40,057 nt of DNA, from positions 1 through 40,057 of the forward strand of contig JAFGNZ010000190.1 in assembly GCA_016926755.1 (NCBI GenBank), given 5' to 3'. Each line of letters opens with the position of its first letter. Positions within the stretch are counted from its first letter, which is position 1. Shown here piece by piece: positions 32,022 to 39,695 of the stretch. This stretch comes from Myxococcaceae bacterium. GTDB taxonomy: Bacteria > Myxococcota > Myxococcia > Myxococcales > Myxococcaceae. The notes under the pieces were generated by a model. The model did not search any database. It was not told the origin of the DNA and was given only the letters and a program-made list of their open reading frames with translations. A program made the translations under genes and the position numbers.

Positions 32022-34310
32022 TCAGCGGATGACGATGGTGATGCTCTTCGACTGCCGGTCGATGGTCACCGTGTCTCCCGTCGCCATGCCCGGGGTCGAG
32101 GATGCCTCGACGCTCATGGCGCTCAGGTCCCCCGGCCCGGTCATGGTGCCCTGGGGCTCGCCTTCCATGGATGTGGTCCTTCCGGTCAGGACGGTGCCCC
32201 TGCCGGCACGCGGCATCTCCCCGGAGCCGTGGGCCACGATGGCCAGCGGCACCTTGCGGCCATTGGACTCCGAGAGGTCCGGCGCGACGCCACCCCGCGC
32301 GAAGAGGGGGGAACTGGGGCGCCAGAACATGTAGGCCCAGCTGAGGCTCCAGCGGTAACTCCAGGATGTCGCGTTGCCGTTGGCCCGCAGCAGGATGTTA
32401 TTGAGGAGCAGCTCGTTGCCCGAGCGCGGGGTCATGACGCCGCCCGGGGTGGCCACGTACTGGAAGCGGTCGATCTCGCGGCCGTCGGGACCCTGCGAAT
32501 GGAGCATCATCTGGTCCAGCCGCACCGAGCTGATGCCCGGGTTGAAGATGCGGCAGTTGGCGCGAATGAAGCACTCCCTGCCCGTGCCCAGGAACTCGGG
32601 GGTGACCTGGACCGTGAACCAGATGCGCTTGGCGGCCTCCAGGGCCCGGCGGCAGTTGATGCGGCCGAAGCCGAACTCCTCGTCCCGGCCCGCGGCGCCC
32701 AGCTCATCCGCGGTGAGCTTGATGATGTCCTCCACCTCCCAGGAGCGCAGGTCCGGGTCCACGGAGAGGATGAGCGCCATCAACCCGGCCACGTGCGGCG
32801 TGGCGGACGAGGTGCCGTTGAAGTCCGGCACGTAGTTGTTGCCCGAGTAGCCCGCCGAGCCGGAGATGTCGGTGGTGAAGATCTTCACGCCCGGCGCCAC
32901 GACATCCAATTCCGGCCCGTAGTTGGAGCCCCACCACGTCTCGCCGTCGCGGCTGGTGCGGCTCTTGCGCTGATCCCACTGGTTGGAGGCCCCCACCGCC
33001 AGCAGCCCGGGGATGGAGGGTGACAGGTTCGCCGGGTAGCTGACGCCCCGCACATCGTCATTGCTCGAGGCGACGGCGATGGCGCAGCCCCTGCCCCCGC
33101 GCCCGTTCGTCTGCGCGTAACGGAACGCGGAGGTGATGGCCGAGCTGGGCGCGCCACCGCCCCACGAGTTGGACAGCACGTCCGCGCCCCGGTCCACCGC
33201 CTTGCGGATGCCGTCGGCAATCATCGCATCCGTGGTGAACCAGCCCCCGTTGGGCAGGCCGCGCGCGATGCGAACGGGCAGGACCAGGCATTTGGGGGCC
33301 ACGCCCACGCCGCCACGGCCGTTGTTGGCCTTGGCCGCCACGATGCCGGCGCACGACGTGCCGTGCCCGTCTCCCGGCTGCGGCTCCTGGTTGTCCGTCT
33401 GGGTGACGGCGTCGTAGCCCGGCAGCTTGCAGGCCAGGTCCTCGTGGGCGACGTTCACGCCCTCGTCGATGACGGCGACGGAGATGCCGGAGCTGCCCAT
33501 GGAGATGTCGAACGCATCCAGCGCGCGAATCTTCTGCAGCGCCCACTGGGAGCTGAGGTTGGGATCGGTGGGAGTCAGGAAGGGGCCCACGGGCACGCCG
33601 GTGGGCTGGCCGCGTGCCACCCTCGGCGCCGAGGGGCCCTCCAGGCCGAGCATCATCGCCTCCAGGCCCATCCCGTCCGCCGGCGCGGTGGCCCCCTCGC
33701 CCGTCACGTCCACGCCAGCCACGCGAGGCATGAGGCGCACGAAGTTCGGCTGCGCATACTCGAACAGGCCGGATTCGTAGAGGCGGTTGGCGACCTCCAC
33801 GGTCTCCAGACCGGGACGCGCTGCGAGCAGGAAGGCCCCGGGCTCCGGGTAGTCCGCCTTCTTCACCTCCACGCCCTGCCGCTCCAGCACCTTGCGCTGG
33901 GCTTCGGGCGCCGTGGTGGGCTTGAACTTCACGAGGACTTCCCCGGCGGGGATGACGGCCTCCTGGCGCGGAGAGCTCGGCGTCCGGAAGACGGTGGGGC
34001 CGGGCGTCACATCCTCGGAGGACTCCAGCATGGAGCGCACCTGATCCAGCTCCGCGGACGCGCCCGGGCCCCGGGTGGCCCCTCCTGGAACCTCCACCAC
34101 CACGAGCTGGTACTCCGGCAGCTCCAGCACCCTTCCCCGCCCCGCACGGGTGGAGATGGAATCCGTGAGCCGGGTGAGCGCGCGGGTCGCCGCCTCCTCC
34201 TCCCCCGCCACGCGCACGGCCACGTACTCCGGGGAGACGGCGAGAGGAACCTTCTTCCCGTCCGCGTAATAGAACAGCTCGGTTTCATTCCCTTTGCGTA
34301 CTTCCGCCAT
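32022..34310 (-). CDS. S8-family subtilisin-like serine protease
   Basis: The 762-residue protease has the full catalytic triad: Asp282 in AVIDEGVN, His316 in GDGHGTSC and Ser501 in FNGTSSATPH. An N-terminal region of about 250 residues includes a propeptide-like stretch (EVLVKFKPTTAPEAQRKVLE) as in fervidolysin-type S8 enzymes. A C-terminal region of about 200 residues after the catalytic domain is not recognised. The N-terminus (MAEVRKGNETELFYYADGKK) lacks a Sec signal peptide, which is odd for a subtilase and suggests another export route or an intracellular role. The start is well supported by AAGGAGGAG before the ATG. It lies on the same strand as the lanthipeptide genes but about 1.3 kb beyond lanM, with other genes between. 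Confidence 0.92.
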   Translation of the reverse strand: MAEVRKGNETELFYYADGKKVPLAVSPEYVAVRVAGEEEAATRALTRLTDSISTRAGRGRVLELPEYQLVVVEVPGGATRGPGASAELDQVRSMLESSEDVTPGPTVFRTPSSPRQEAVIPAGEVLVKFKPTTAPEAQRKVLERQGVEVKKADYPEPGAFLLAARPGLETVEVANRLYESGLFEYAQPNFVRLMPRVAGVDVTGEGATAPADGMGLEAMMLGLEGPSAPRVARGQPTGVPVGPFLTPTDPNLSSQWALQKIRALDAFDISMGSSGISVAVIDEGVNVAHEDLACKLPGYDAVTQTDNQEPQPGDGHGTSCAGIVAAKANNGRGGVGVAPKCLVLPVRIARGLPNGGWFTTDAMIADGIRKAVDRGADVLSNSWGGGAPSSAITSAFRYAQTNGRGGRGCAIAVASSNDDVRGVSYPANLSPSIPGLLAVGASNQWDQRKSRTSRDGETWWGSNYGPELDVVAPGVKIFTTDISGSAGYSGNNYVPDFNGTSSATPHVAGLMALILSVDPDLRSWEVEDIIKLTADELGAAGRDEEFGFGRINCRRALEAAKRIWFTVQVTPEFLGTGRECFIRANCRIFNPGISSVRLDQMMLHSQGPDGREIDRFQYVATPGGVMTPRSGNELLLNNILLRANGNATSWSYRWSLSWAYMFWRPSSPLFARGGVAPDLSESNGRKVPLAIVAHGSGEMPRAGRGTVLTGRTTSMEGEPQGTMTGPGDLSAMSVEASSTPGMATGDTVTIDRQSKSITIVIR

Positions 34311-34712
34311 GTTGCTCCTCCTTGAGAGTTGCCAGGGCCCGCTCATCCAGGGCGGACGAATCCCGCGACCGGCGCCCTGGAGCGCCAGCGGAAGACGTCT
34401 CCTCCTGGAATCAATGTTTTGCGGCGTGAGCCCAGAACCGCCGCGCTCTGCTGAAGCGCGTTGCAAGATGGCACTGCGGAGCACGGGGAAACACAGCACT
34501 CCGGTGTGGCCTCGATGTCACGCCCTTCACAGGGCGTTGGACGGCCGCCTGCACATGGCGAGGCGGACGACCTCCACCGTCCAATCTCCCCACGCCGGGT
34601 TCAGAATGGGTAGGACCCTCGAGCAACAAGGAGCGCCTGTCCATGAGGAGCGCACAGATGAGGCGAGTGGCTGCCGTGAGTGATGCAGCGGTGCTCGCGT
34701 CGACGAACGCGC
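34311..34712. other. Gene-poor stretch upstream of the protease
   Basis: This stretch holds no convincing gene. The open frames on both strands have no recognised homology and mixed codon use. It presumably carries the promoter for the S8 protease and the remnants of whatever once followed the barstar-like fragment. Confidence 0.5.
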
Positions 34713-34937
34713 TCACGCAGCCGGGAGCGGGGGACCCCTCGGCTCCCACGGAGATATCGACGAGCTCGTCGGACTCACCCGACCAGCTTCTGGTACTCGG
34801 GCGGCGGCGGCCACAAGATTGTGCCCCCACTCAGCGCGGGGGATCAGCTTTCGGGATACCTCTTCGTAGAAGCCTTGCAGGTCGTTGAACGCCGTCCCAT
34901 CAATCTCGAGTACAGGCTTCCTGGAGTGCGGTTGCAT
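34713..34937 (-). pseudogene. Barstar-like N-terminal fragment
   Basis: The frame from the ATG at 34937 (AGGGGG upstream) reads MQPHSRKPVLEIDGTAFNDL and continues with QGFYEEVSRKLIPRAEWGHN. This matches the N-terminal half of barstar-family ribonuclease inhibitors as I know them (VLEIDG, then EWGxNL). After that point, where family members continue with DAFNDIL and GGFGTP, the protein runs into an unrelated Ala/Pro/Ser-rich tail and stops at 75 residues. None of the three frames restores the family sequence, so the 3' half seems lost or replaced rather than simply frameshifted. Barstar proteins inhibit barnase-type RNase toxins. No toxin gene is visible. An upstream in-frame ATG at 35003 overlaps the end region of the NADAR gene. 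Confidence 0.55.
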
Positions 34938-35005
34938 GTTTCGGCCCCCTGCCACGAAGGGACGCACGCGCCCCATCAACTCAACTGTACCCGGGGACAG
35001 CATGC

Positions 35006-35491
35006 CTACGTTCTGAGCTCCTCCCTCAGGCGCGTGAGCACCTTTCCCAGCAGGTTCTGCCCACGCCAGCGCGAGGGATCCTGGATGCGCGGATCCTCCG
35101 CCGAGAGCCCCACGCCCCAGATGCGATCCATCGGACTGGCCTCCACCAGCTCCGTCCCCGCCGTGGCCAGCAGCGCCGCGAGCAGCTCCGCGTTCTGGGT
35201 GAACTTGGCGCGGTTGCCCTCATACACGATGCGCTCCCGCTCACCGCGCCACACCTGCTCATCGAAGCCACGCACCTTGCGGCCCAGCGCCTTGTGCGTC
35301 TTGGGCGACGTGGAGGCCAGGATGCGCTCGGCCACCTCCAGGTCTCCGAACAGCACCGCCTTGCCGTACATCATGTACTGCTCCGCACAGATGAACCGCT
35401 TGCCCTCCACCACGAACTCCGCCGGATGAAACTGCGAGAACGGGGACTCCTTCCGATAGAAGAACGTGAACCTGCGCTGCTCGCCAGTCAT
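35006..35491 (-). CDS. NADAR (YbiA-like) family protein
   Basis: The 161-residue protein has the NADAR/YbiA pattern: FTFFYRKESPFSQFHPAEF, CAEQYMMYGKAVLFGD with the conserved Glu37, LGRKVRGFDEQVW, FTQNAELLAALLAT, and the C-terminal GQNLLGKVLTRLRE. YbiA-type enzymes hydrolyse N-glycosidic bonds in reactive riboflavin-pathway intermediates. Other NADAR proteins reverse ADP-ribosylation of guanine in DarT1-NADAR toxin-antitoxin pairs. No DarT gene is seen here. The ATG at 35491 has AGGAG eight bases upstream. A palindrome lies 15 bp before the start. The barstar-like fragment follows on the same strand. Confidence 0.9.
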   Translation of the reverse strand: MTGEQRRFTFFYRKESPFSQFHPAEFVVEGKRFICAEQYMMYGKAVLFGDLEVAERILASTSPKTHKALGRKVRGFDEQVWRGERERIVYEGNRAKFTQNAELLAALLATAGTELVEASPMDRIWGVGLSAEDPRIQDPSRWRGQNLLGKVLTRLREELRT

Positions 35492-35505
35492 GGACTCGCT
35501 CCTGG

Positions 35506-35528
35506 GTTGGTGTAAAAACAACACCAAC
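35506..35528. promoter_or_regulatory. 8-bp inverted repeat upstream of the NADAR gene
   Basis: GTTGGTGT (35506-35513) and ACACCAAC (35521-35528) form a perfect inverted repeat around AAAAACA. It lies between the lanM stop (35572) and the NADAR start (35491). It has no downstream U-tract, so a transcription-factor operator is more likely than a terminator. Confidence 0.4.
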
Positions 35529-35571
35529 GACGAGAGATGCTCCCGAACCTGACGGGGCGAGGAATCCTGCC

Positions 35572-38500
35572 TCAGCGGGGAGGCTGCAGCGAGAGCACGC
35601 TCGGCACGAGCTCCGGCGCCGAGAGCCTCAGCAGTCCATGGCCGATGCCCGCCAGCCCCATCAGCATCCCGGGGCTCTCGCTGCCTCCGGGCAGGCCGCA
35701 GCGCCACCCGCCCTCGCGCCCCTGGCGGAGGACGGTGGCCGCCTGCTCCAGCGCGGCGCGGCGCCACCGAGGCTCGCCCAGCACCTCGCCCGCCAGGTGC
35801 AGCACCTCCAGGTTCCCCACGTCCCCATGGCACAGGCAGTGGTTGCCGCCGAAGCCTCCTCGCAGCGTCGTCTCGAGCGCCGTCGACAGCTCCGCCCGAA
35901 CCTCCGGCCCGTCCAGGTGTCGCAGCGAGAACAGCCGCCCGAGCGCGATGCCTGCCGCCCCATGGCACCACATGGCCATGAAGTGCCCTTCCGTGCTCGT
36001 GGGCGTGGTGCCCGGGGCGCGCAGGTCCTTCCAGTTCCCCCGCTCCGGCACGAAGAGCGTGCGCTCGTAGGCGAGCCCTCGGCGCGCGAGGTCCGCGTAG
36101 CGGGCATCACCCGTCGCCTCGGCCAGCTCCAGCAGGGCCCAGCAGATGCCCGCCGCGCCGTGGGAGAAGCCCGCCAGCGGCAGCAACCCCACCTCGACCT
36201 TCCAGCCGACCGCGCTCTCCGAGACCGGCACCGCCGTGGCCACGAGCCGCTCTCCGCAGCGCCGCGCGGCCTCCAGCAGCCGCGCGTTCCCCGTCCTCCG
36301 GTACTGTCCCAGCAGCGCCACCGCCAGCCCCGCCGAGCCGCTCAGCAGATCCAACCGCGTGTCGCTGTCGATGAGCGCCTCCAGCGCGGGCAGCCCGGCC
36401 AGCAGCTCGTCCAGCAGCGCCGGCTCGTTCCAGAGCGCGGCCAGGTGTCCCAGCGCGTACACGGCGGCGCCGCGACCGACGAACACTCCCACGCCTGTTC
36501 CGCCACCTCGACTGGGCTTGAGCCAGTCCTCTCGTACCGGCTCCAGGGCCGCGCGCGCGAGCGCCTCGAAGTCCGCGCGCCCCGTCCTCCGCGCCAGGTA
36601 TCCAAAGAAGAGCGCCAGCCCTCCCAGCCCCTCGTAGAGGTCCATGCCCACGGGCGACAGGCTCCAGCGCCAGTTGCGGAGATCCTCCAGGTTCAAGCCA
36701 ATCCAGCAGGCATCCCGGCTGCCTCGGATGGCCTTGGCCGCGAGGTCCTCTCCAATAGCGACCGCCCCGGCCAGACACTCCTCGGGGGTCGCGGCGGGCA
36801 GGGCCTGCGCTTCACTCGAAGGAGTGGTGACACGCGTCGTCCCCCGCCCCTTGTCGAGCGCCACCATCGCCTTGCGGATGAAGGACACCTGGGTGGCGCA
36901 GTCCCGCTCATCCATCTGCTCGAGCCGTTGCAGGACTTCTGCCAGGCTGTCGTGCGTGAAGTAGTCCGGGATGCACTCGCCGGTGCTGCTCCAGAGGTGC
37001 CGCGCGCCGGGGCGGGCGGTGAAGAACGGGATGTCTCCCAGGCGGAGATCCGCGTGCTCGAACGGGATGAGCCTGCGCAGCGCGGGCACCTGCGCGGACT
37101 CCGCCCACAGGTGATCGAGCACCTTGTCGCGCTCCAGGCCATCGCGCAGGAAGTCCGGGTGATGGCTCTCGTGGAGCAGCATCCCGTAGCGCTGGGTGGC
37201 TCGGGCGATGTGCCGGACCTCCACCTCGGCGAAGGCGCGCAGGCGTGGCGCCAGGGCCTCGCGCCGCCGAGACAGCAGCGCATAGGTCTCCTGGAAGCCC
37301 TGGACGAGCTCCTCGGTGAACTCGCTGGCGTCCACCGGCGCCTCTCCCAGGCGGGGGCGGTTGCTGGAGCCGGACATCACCCCCTGGCGGCGGACCACGC
37401 GCATGGTGTCGCGCCCGAGATCCTCCACCATGGGCACGCGCTGAGGCGTGAGCTGCCCGTCCTCGCCTCCCAACCCGCTCAGGTCGAGCCCCGGCCGGCC
37501 CTCCCGGCCGTAGAGGAAGATGGGCAGCATGCCCACGGAGACAATGGACTGCTCCAGCAGCGCCCACGCGCGGGGGCGCGCCCGCTCCTCCGACTCGCTG
37601 CGCGCCAGGTGGTGGAAGAGGGCCTCCAGGTCCACCAGGACCGGGAACTCCCCAGCGGCGATGAGGTTCTCCAGGTGGAAGTCCACCGCGGACAGCAGGT
37701 GGAGCAGCGCCAGGAAGCTGCCCTGCCTCCAGTAGAAGCGCTGCAGGGCCTCGCGCGAGTCACAGCCGGTGGCCTCCACGAACTCGACCCAGCCGTGGCT
37801 CCCACGGTCCACCACGCGGAGCACCCGGTGCGGGTGGCGCAGCCCCTCCGCGTCGAGCCACTGGAGGAGCTCTTGAAACCGCACATCCACCCCAAGGCCC
37901 TTCGGCTTGTAGACGAGCCGCAGCCCCGAGCTGAACCGCAGCAGGAAGACGCCGCGACCTCCGCGGTGCGAATCCGAGACGTCGCCGCGCAGCACCGTGA
38001 GCGTGCCCAGCTCGCCGCCGGCGAGGAACGTCCGCTCCAGCACCTCCCGCTCCTGGGCGAGGCGCTCGAGGAACTCCAGGCGGGTCTCGCACCAGCGCTC
38101 CAGGGTGGTGACCATCAGCCGGGCGAGCACCGGGTACTCCTCGAGGATCGCGGCGCGCGCCTCCGGCGCTCGGAGCAGGACGGTGGAGAAGTCGTGGAAC
38201 CGCTCCCGGGGCGTGCTCCCCGAGAGCCGGTCCATCATCCGGGCCACGTTGAGCTCCAGGATGAGGACGCGGGAGGCGAGCTCATGGAGCTGCTGCACGA
38301 GATCATTCAACAGGGCGGCCTCGACCTCGGGCCCCAGCATCGGGCGGTGTGTGGGGTGACGCGTGCTCAGCGCCGCGAGCCCCGCCCGGAGCCGCGCCGC
38401 GCCAGACCGGAGGAAGGGCTGGAGGAAGCCGGAGAACGGCAGCCCGGGCTGATCGGCACCCGCGGGAGCGTGGAGGAACGCGGGCAGTGGCTCCTCCGCG

Positions 38501-38802
38501 CGCCGATCCTCGAGGATCTCCTGGAGGAGCTCCTGCCAGGAGTGACTGGGGGGGCTCCCGGCAGCGCGCTCCGCGCGAGCCAGGACCTGCAGGAAGCCCT
38601 CCCGGTCCAGCCCGACGCTCCTCAGGCGCTCCTCGAGCGTCCCCTCATCCACGGCCATCACCTGCCGCCAGGCACTCGCGCGGCGCTCCGCCTGCTGGAG
38701 CGACGCCTCACTCTCCGGAGGAGGAGCGCTGCCCTCCGCCAGGGCCCGCTCGTGGAGGAACGTCGCCTTCTTCCAGGGAAACGCAGGGGAGTGCGCGTGC
38801 AT
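35572..38802 (-). CDS. lanM: Class II lanthipeptide synthetase LanM
   Basis: The 1076-residue protein has both LanM halves. The N-terminal dehydratase (about residues 150-660) shows LRLVYKPKGLGVD with Lys299 and Lys301, and DFHLENL with Asp374, His376 and Asn379, the site that phosphorylates and eliminates Ser/Thr. The C-terminal LanC-like cyclase (about 720-1070) has the Zn ligands Cys946 (AMWCHGAAG), Cys991 and His992 (CLCHGDVGN). It should dehydrate Ser/Thr and add Cys thiols to give (methyl)lanthionine rings. The start at 38802 has GAGG about six bases upstream and lies 53 bp after the stop of precursor A on the same strand. A hairpin in that gap may tune expression. All key residues are intact, so it is probably active. 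Confidence 0.95.
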   Translation of the reverse strand: MHAHSPAFPWKKATFLHERALAEGSAPPPESEASLQQAERRASAWRQVMAVDEGTLEERLRSVGLDREGFLQVLARAERAAGSPPSHSWQELLQEILEDRRAEEPLPAFLHAPAGADQPGLPFSGFLQPFLRSGAARLRAGLAALSTRHPTHRPMLGPEVEAALLNDLVQQLHELASRVLILELNVARMMDRLSGSTPRERFHDFSTVLLRAPEARAAILEEYPVLARLMVTTLERWCETRLEFLERLAQEREVLERTFLAGGELGTLTVLRGDVSDSHRGGRGVFLLRFSSGLRLVYKPKGLGVDVRFQELLQWLDAEGLRHPHRVLRVVDRGSHGWVEFVEATGCDSREALQRFYWRQGSFLALLHLLSAVDFHLENLIAAGEFPVLVDLEALFHHLARSESEERARPRAWALLEQSIVSVGMLPIFLYGREGRPGLDLSGLGGEDGQLTPQRVPMVEDLGRDTMRVVRRQGVMSGSSNRPRLGEAPVDASEFTEELVQGFQETYALLSRRREALAPRLRAFAEVEVRHIARATQRYGMLLHESHHPDFLRDGLERDKVLDHLWAESAQVPALRRLIPFEHADLRLGDIPFFTARPGARHLWSSTGECIPDYFTHDSLAEVLQRLEQMDERDCATQVSFIRKAMVALDKGRGTTRVTTPSSEAQALPAATPEECLAGAVAIGEDLAAKAIRGSRDACWIGLNLEDLRNWRWSLSPVGMDLYEGLGGLALFFGYLARRTGRADFEALARAALEPVREDWLKPSRGGGTGVGVFVGRGAAVYALGHLAALWNEPALLDELLAGLPALEALIDSDTRLDLLSGSAGLAVALLGQYRRTGNARLLEAARRCGERLVATAVPVSESAVGWKVEVGLLPLAGFSHGAAGICWALLELAEATGDARYADLARRGLAYERTLFVPERGNWKDLRAPGTTPTSTEGHFMAMWCHGAAGIALGRLFSLRHLDGPEVRAELSTALETTLRGGFGGNHCLCHGDVGNLEVLHLAGEVLGEPRWRRAALEQAATVLRQGREGGWRCGLPGGSESPGMLMGLAGIGHGLLRLSAPELVPSVLSLQPPR

Positions 38803-38813
38803 GCGTGCCTCAT

Positions 38814-38836
38814 CGGAGGGCCCAGGGAGCCCTCCG
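38814..38836 (-). promoter_or_regulatory. Hairpin between precursor A and lanM (possible attenuator)
   Basis: CGGAGGGC and GCCCTCCG form a perfect 8-bp stem with a 7-nt loop. It occupies the 53-bp spacer and ends just before the lanM Shine-Dalgarno. Partial terminators in this position are known in lantibiotic operons, where they give more precursor than enzyme mRNA. The role here is inferred. Confidence 0.5.
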
Positions 38837-38855
38837 GCTCAGGGGGAGGTGGCCG

Positions 38856-39104
38856 TCAGTACTCGAGCTCCTTGATGGGGCAGATGACGATCCCGCAGGT
38901 CTTCCGCACAGGTCCGGTGCAGCCCGTGGAGCCGCCGATCTCCACCGGCTTGAGCCCGCCGATGATGTCGCTCAGCTCTCCCTCATCGAGCTCGGTCATC
39001 GGCTTGCCAGAGGGGCTGTCGGGGAGTGAGGCCCGCTGCTCGGTGGAGAGGCGGGCGCGAAACTCCGGGTCCTTCCAGGCCCGGATGATCAGATCGGTAT
39101 CCAT
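38856..39104 (-). CDS. Class II lanthipeptide precursor A (three Cys)
   Basis: The 82-residue precursor starts MDTDLIIRAWKDPEFRARLS with AGGAG about seven bases upstream. The 50-residue leader is of the mersacidin/NHLP-like type and ends DEGELSDIIGG, with the cleavage pair Gly49-Gly50. The core (51-82) contains Ser59, Thr60, Thr63, Thr69 and three cysteines, Cys62, Cys70 and Cys75 (GCTGPVRKTCGIVICP). Up to three lanthionine or methyllanthionine rings are possible. The gene lies directly upstream of lanM in the same direction, which makes it the most likely principal substrate. Ring pattern and activity cannot be predicted from sequence alone. Confidence 0.92.
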   Translation of the reverse strand: MDTDLIIRAWKDPEFRARLSTEQRASLPDSPSGKPMTELDEGELSDIIGGLKPVEIGGSTGCTGPVRKTCGIVICPIKELEY

Positions 39105-39169
39105 GGGGTTCTCCTGTTTGAGCCCGCGCCGTTCTGGAGTGGGCATCAGGAGGGAGTCCGAGAGCGCTG

Positions 39170-39178
39170 TTTGTGACG
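39170..39178 (-). promoter_or_regulatory. TCACAAA element upstream of precursor A
   Basis: Read leftward the motif is CGTCACAAA, 65 bp before the ATG of precursor A. The same TCACAAA heptamer lies 58-59 bp upstream of the other two precursor genes. It is a candidate shared activator site or -35 region. Confidence 0.5.
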
Positions 39179-39203
39179 CGGGCTCGGGGTGGGCACCTCT
39201 CAC

Positions 39204-39218
39204 GCCTTTCGAGAAGGC
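39204..39218 (-). terminator. Small hairpin downstream of precursor B
   Basis: GCCTT and AAGGC flank a 5-nt loop 31-45 bp after the precursor B stop. The stem is short and there is no long U-tract, so it is at best a weak terminator. Confidence 0.25.
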
Positions 39219-39248
39219 CCACGTCGAGGCCGTGTCCCAGGCTCAGGC

Positions 39249-39536
39249 CTACCGCAGGTTGTTGAGGGCCAGCTCCTGAACCTGGAAGTTCACCCGGGGA
39301 TCGATGTCGAGCCGGGTGCGGGTGAACTTCGTGGTCAGCGTCCAGTCCGAACAGATGCACCCATCGTCCGGGAGGTAGAAGGCGCCGCCGCCCACGGCGT
39401 CCGCAAGCTCGCTCTCGTCCAACTCGGTGAAGGCCGTACCTGCCGGGCACTCCGGCAGTGCCGAGCGCTCCTCGGTGCTCAGGCTCGCGCGGAACTCGGG
39501 GTCCTTCCAGGCCCGGATGATCGTCTCTCGCTTCAT
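39249..39536 (-). CDS. Class II lanthipeptide precursor B (CxC core)
   Basis: The 95-residue precursor starts MKRETIIRAWKDPEFRASLS with AGGAG about seven bases upstream. Its 50-residue leader is closely similar to that of A and ends ESELADAVGG (Gly49-Gly50). The core (51-95) has Cys60 and Cys62 in DGCICSDWTLTTKFTRTRLD, followed by Ser63 and five Thr (66, 68, 69, 72 and 74). Cysteines lie before most Ser/Thr, so rings would close from a downstream dehydroamino acid to an upstream Cys, a direction less common than the reverse. Leader Cys30 should not be modified. It lies upstream of precursor A on the same strand, with its own conserved upstream region. Confidence 0.9.
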   Translation of the reverse strand: MKRETIIRAWKDPEFRASLSTEERSALPECPAGTAFTELDESELADAVGGGAFYLPDDGCICSDWTLTTKFTRTRLDIDPRVNFQVQELALNNLR

Positions 39537-39592
39537 GTCCCTGCTCCTTGCATTGCCCATGAGTGGGCACTCAGGCGGAGTGGGCTCGGCAC

Positions 39593-39638
39593 GCTTTGTG
39601 ACGGAGGAAGCTGGGAAACAGTGCGTTCATCACAAAGC
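39593..39638. promoter_or_regulatory. 9-bp inverted repeat in the divergent promoter of precursors B and C
   Basis: GCTTTGTGA (39593-39601) and TCACAAAGC (39630-39638) form a perfect inverted repeat with a 28-bp spacer. Each arm carries TCACAAA oriented toward one of the two divergent precursor genes, 58-59 bp from its start codon. This suggests paired promoter or activator sites controlling both genes. Confidence 0.6.
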
Positions 39639-39695
39639 ACCGCGGCCCCACTCCATCTGGTTGCCCCGCAGTGGGCACAGCAAGGAGACAGCGCC

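Noticed and set aside
34520-34640. Possible tRNA remnant (GGGTTCAGAATGG-like sequence)
   Set aside because: No acceptor, D or anticodon stems could be paired around it.
34643-34888. Small plus-strand open frame starting MRSAQMRRVA with an AAGGAG upstream
   Set aside because: It lies opposite the barstar-like fragment, has low-complexity Ser/Pro composition and no recognised similarity.
35638-39279. A 1213-codon open frame on the plus strand
   Set aside because: It is antisense to lanM and precursors A and B, with no recognisable domain.
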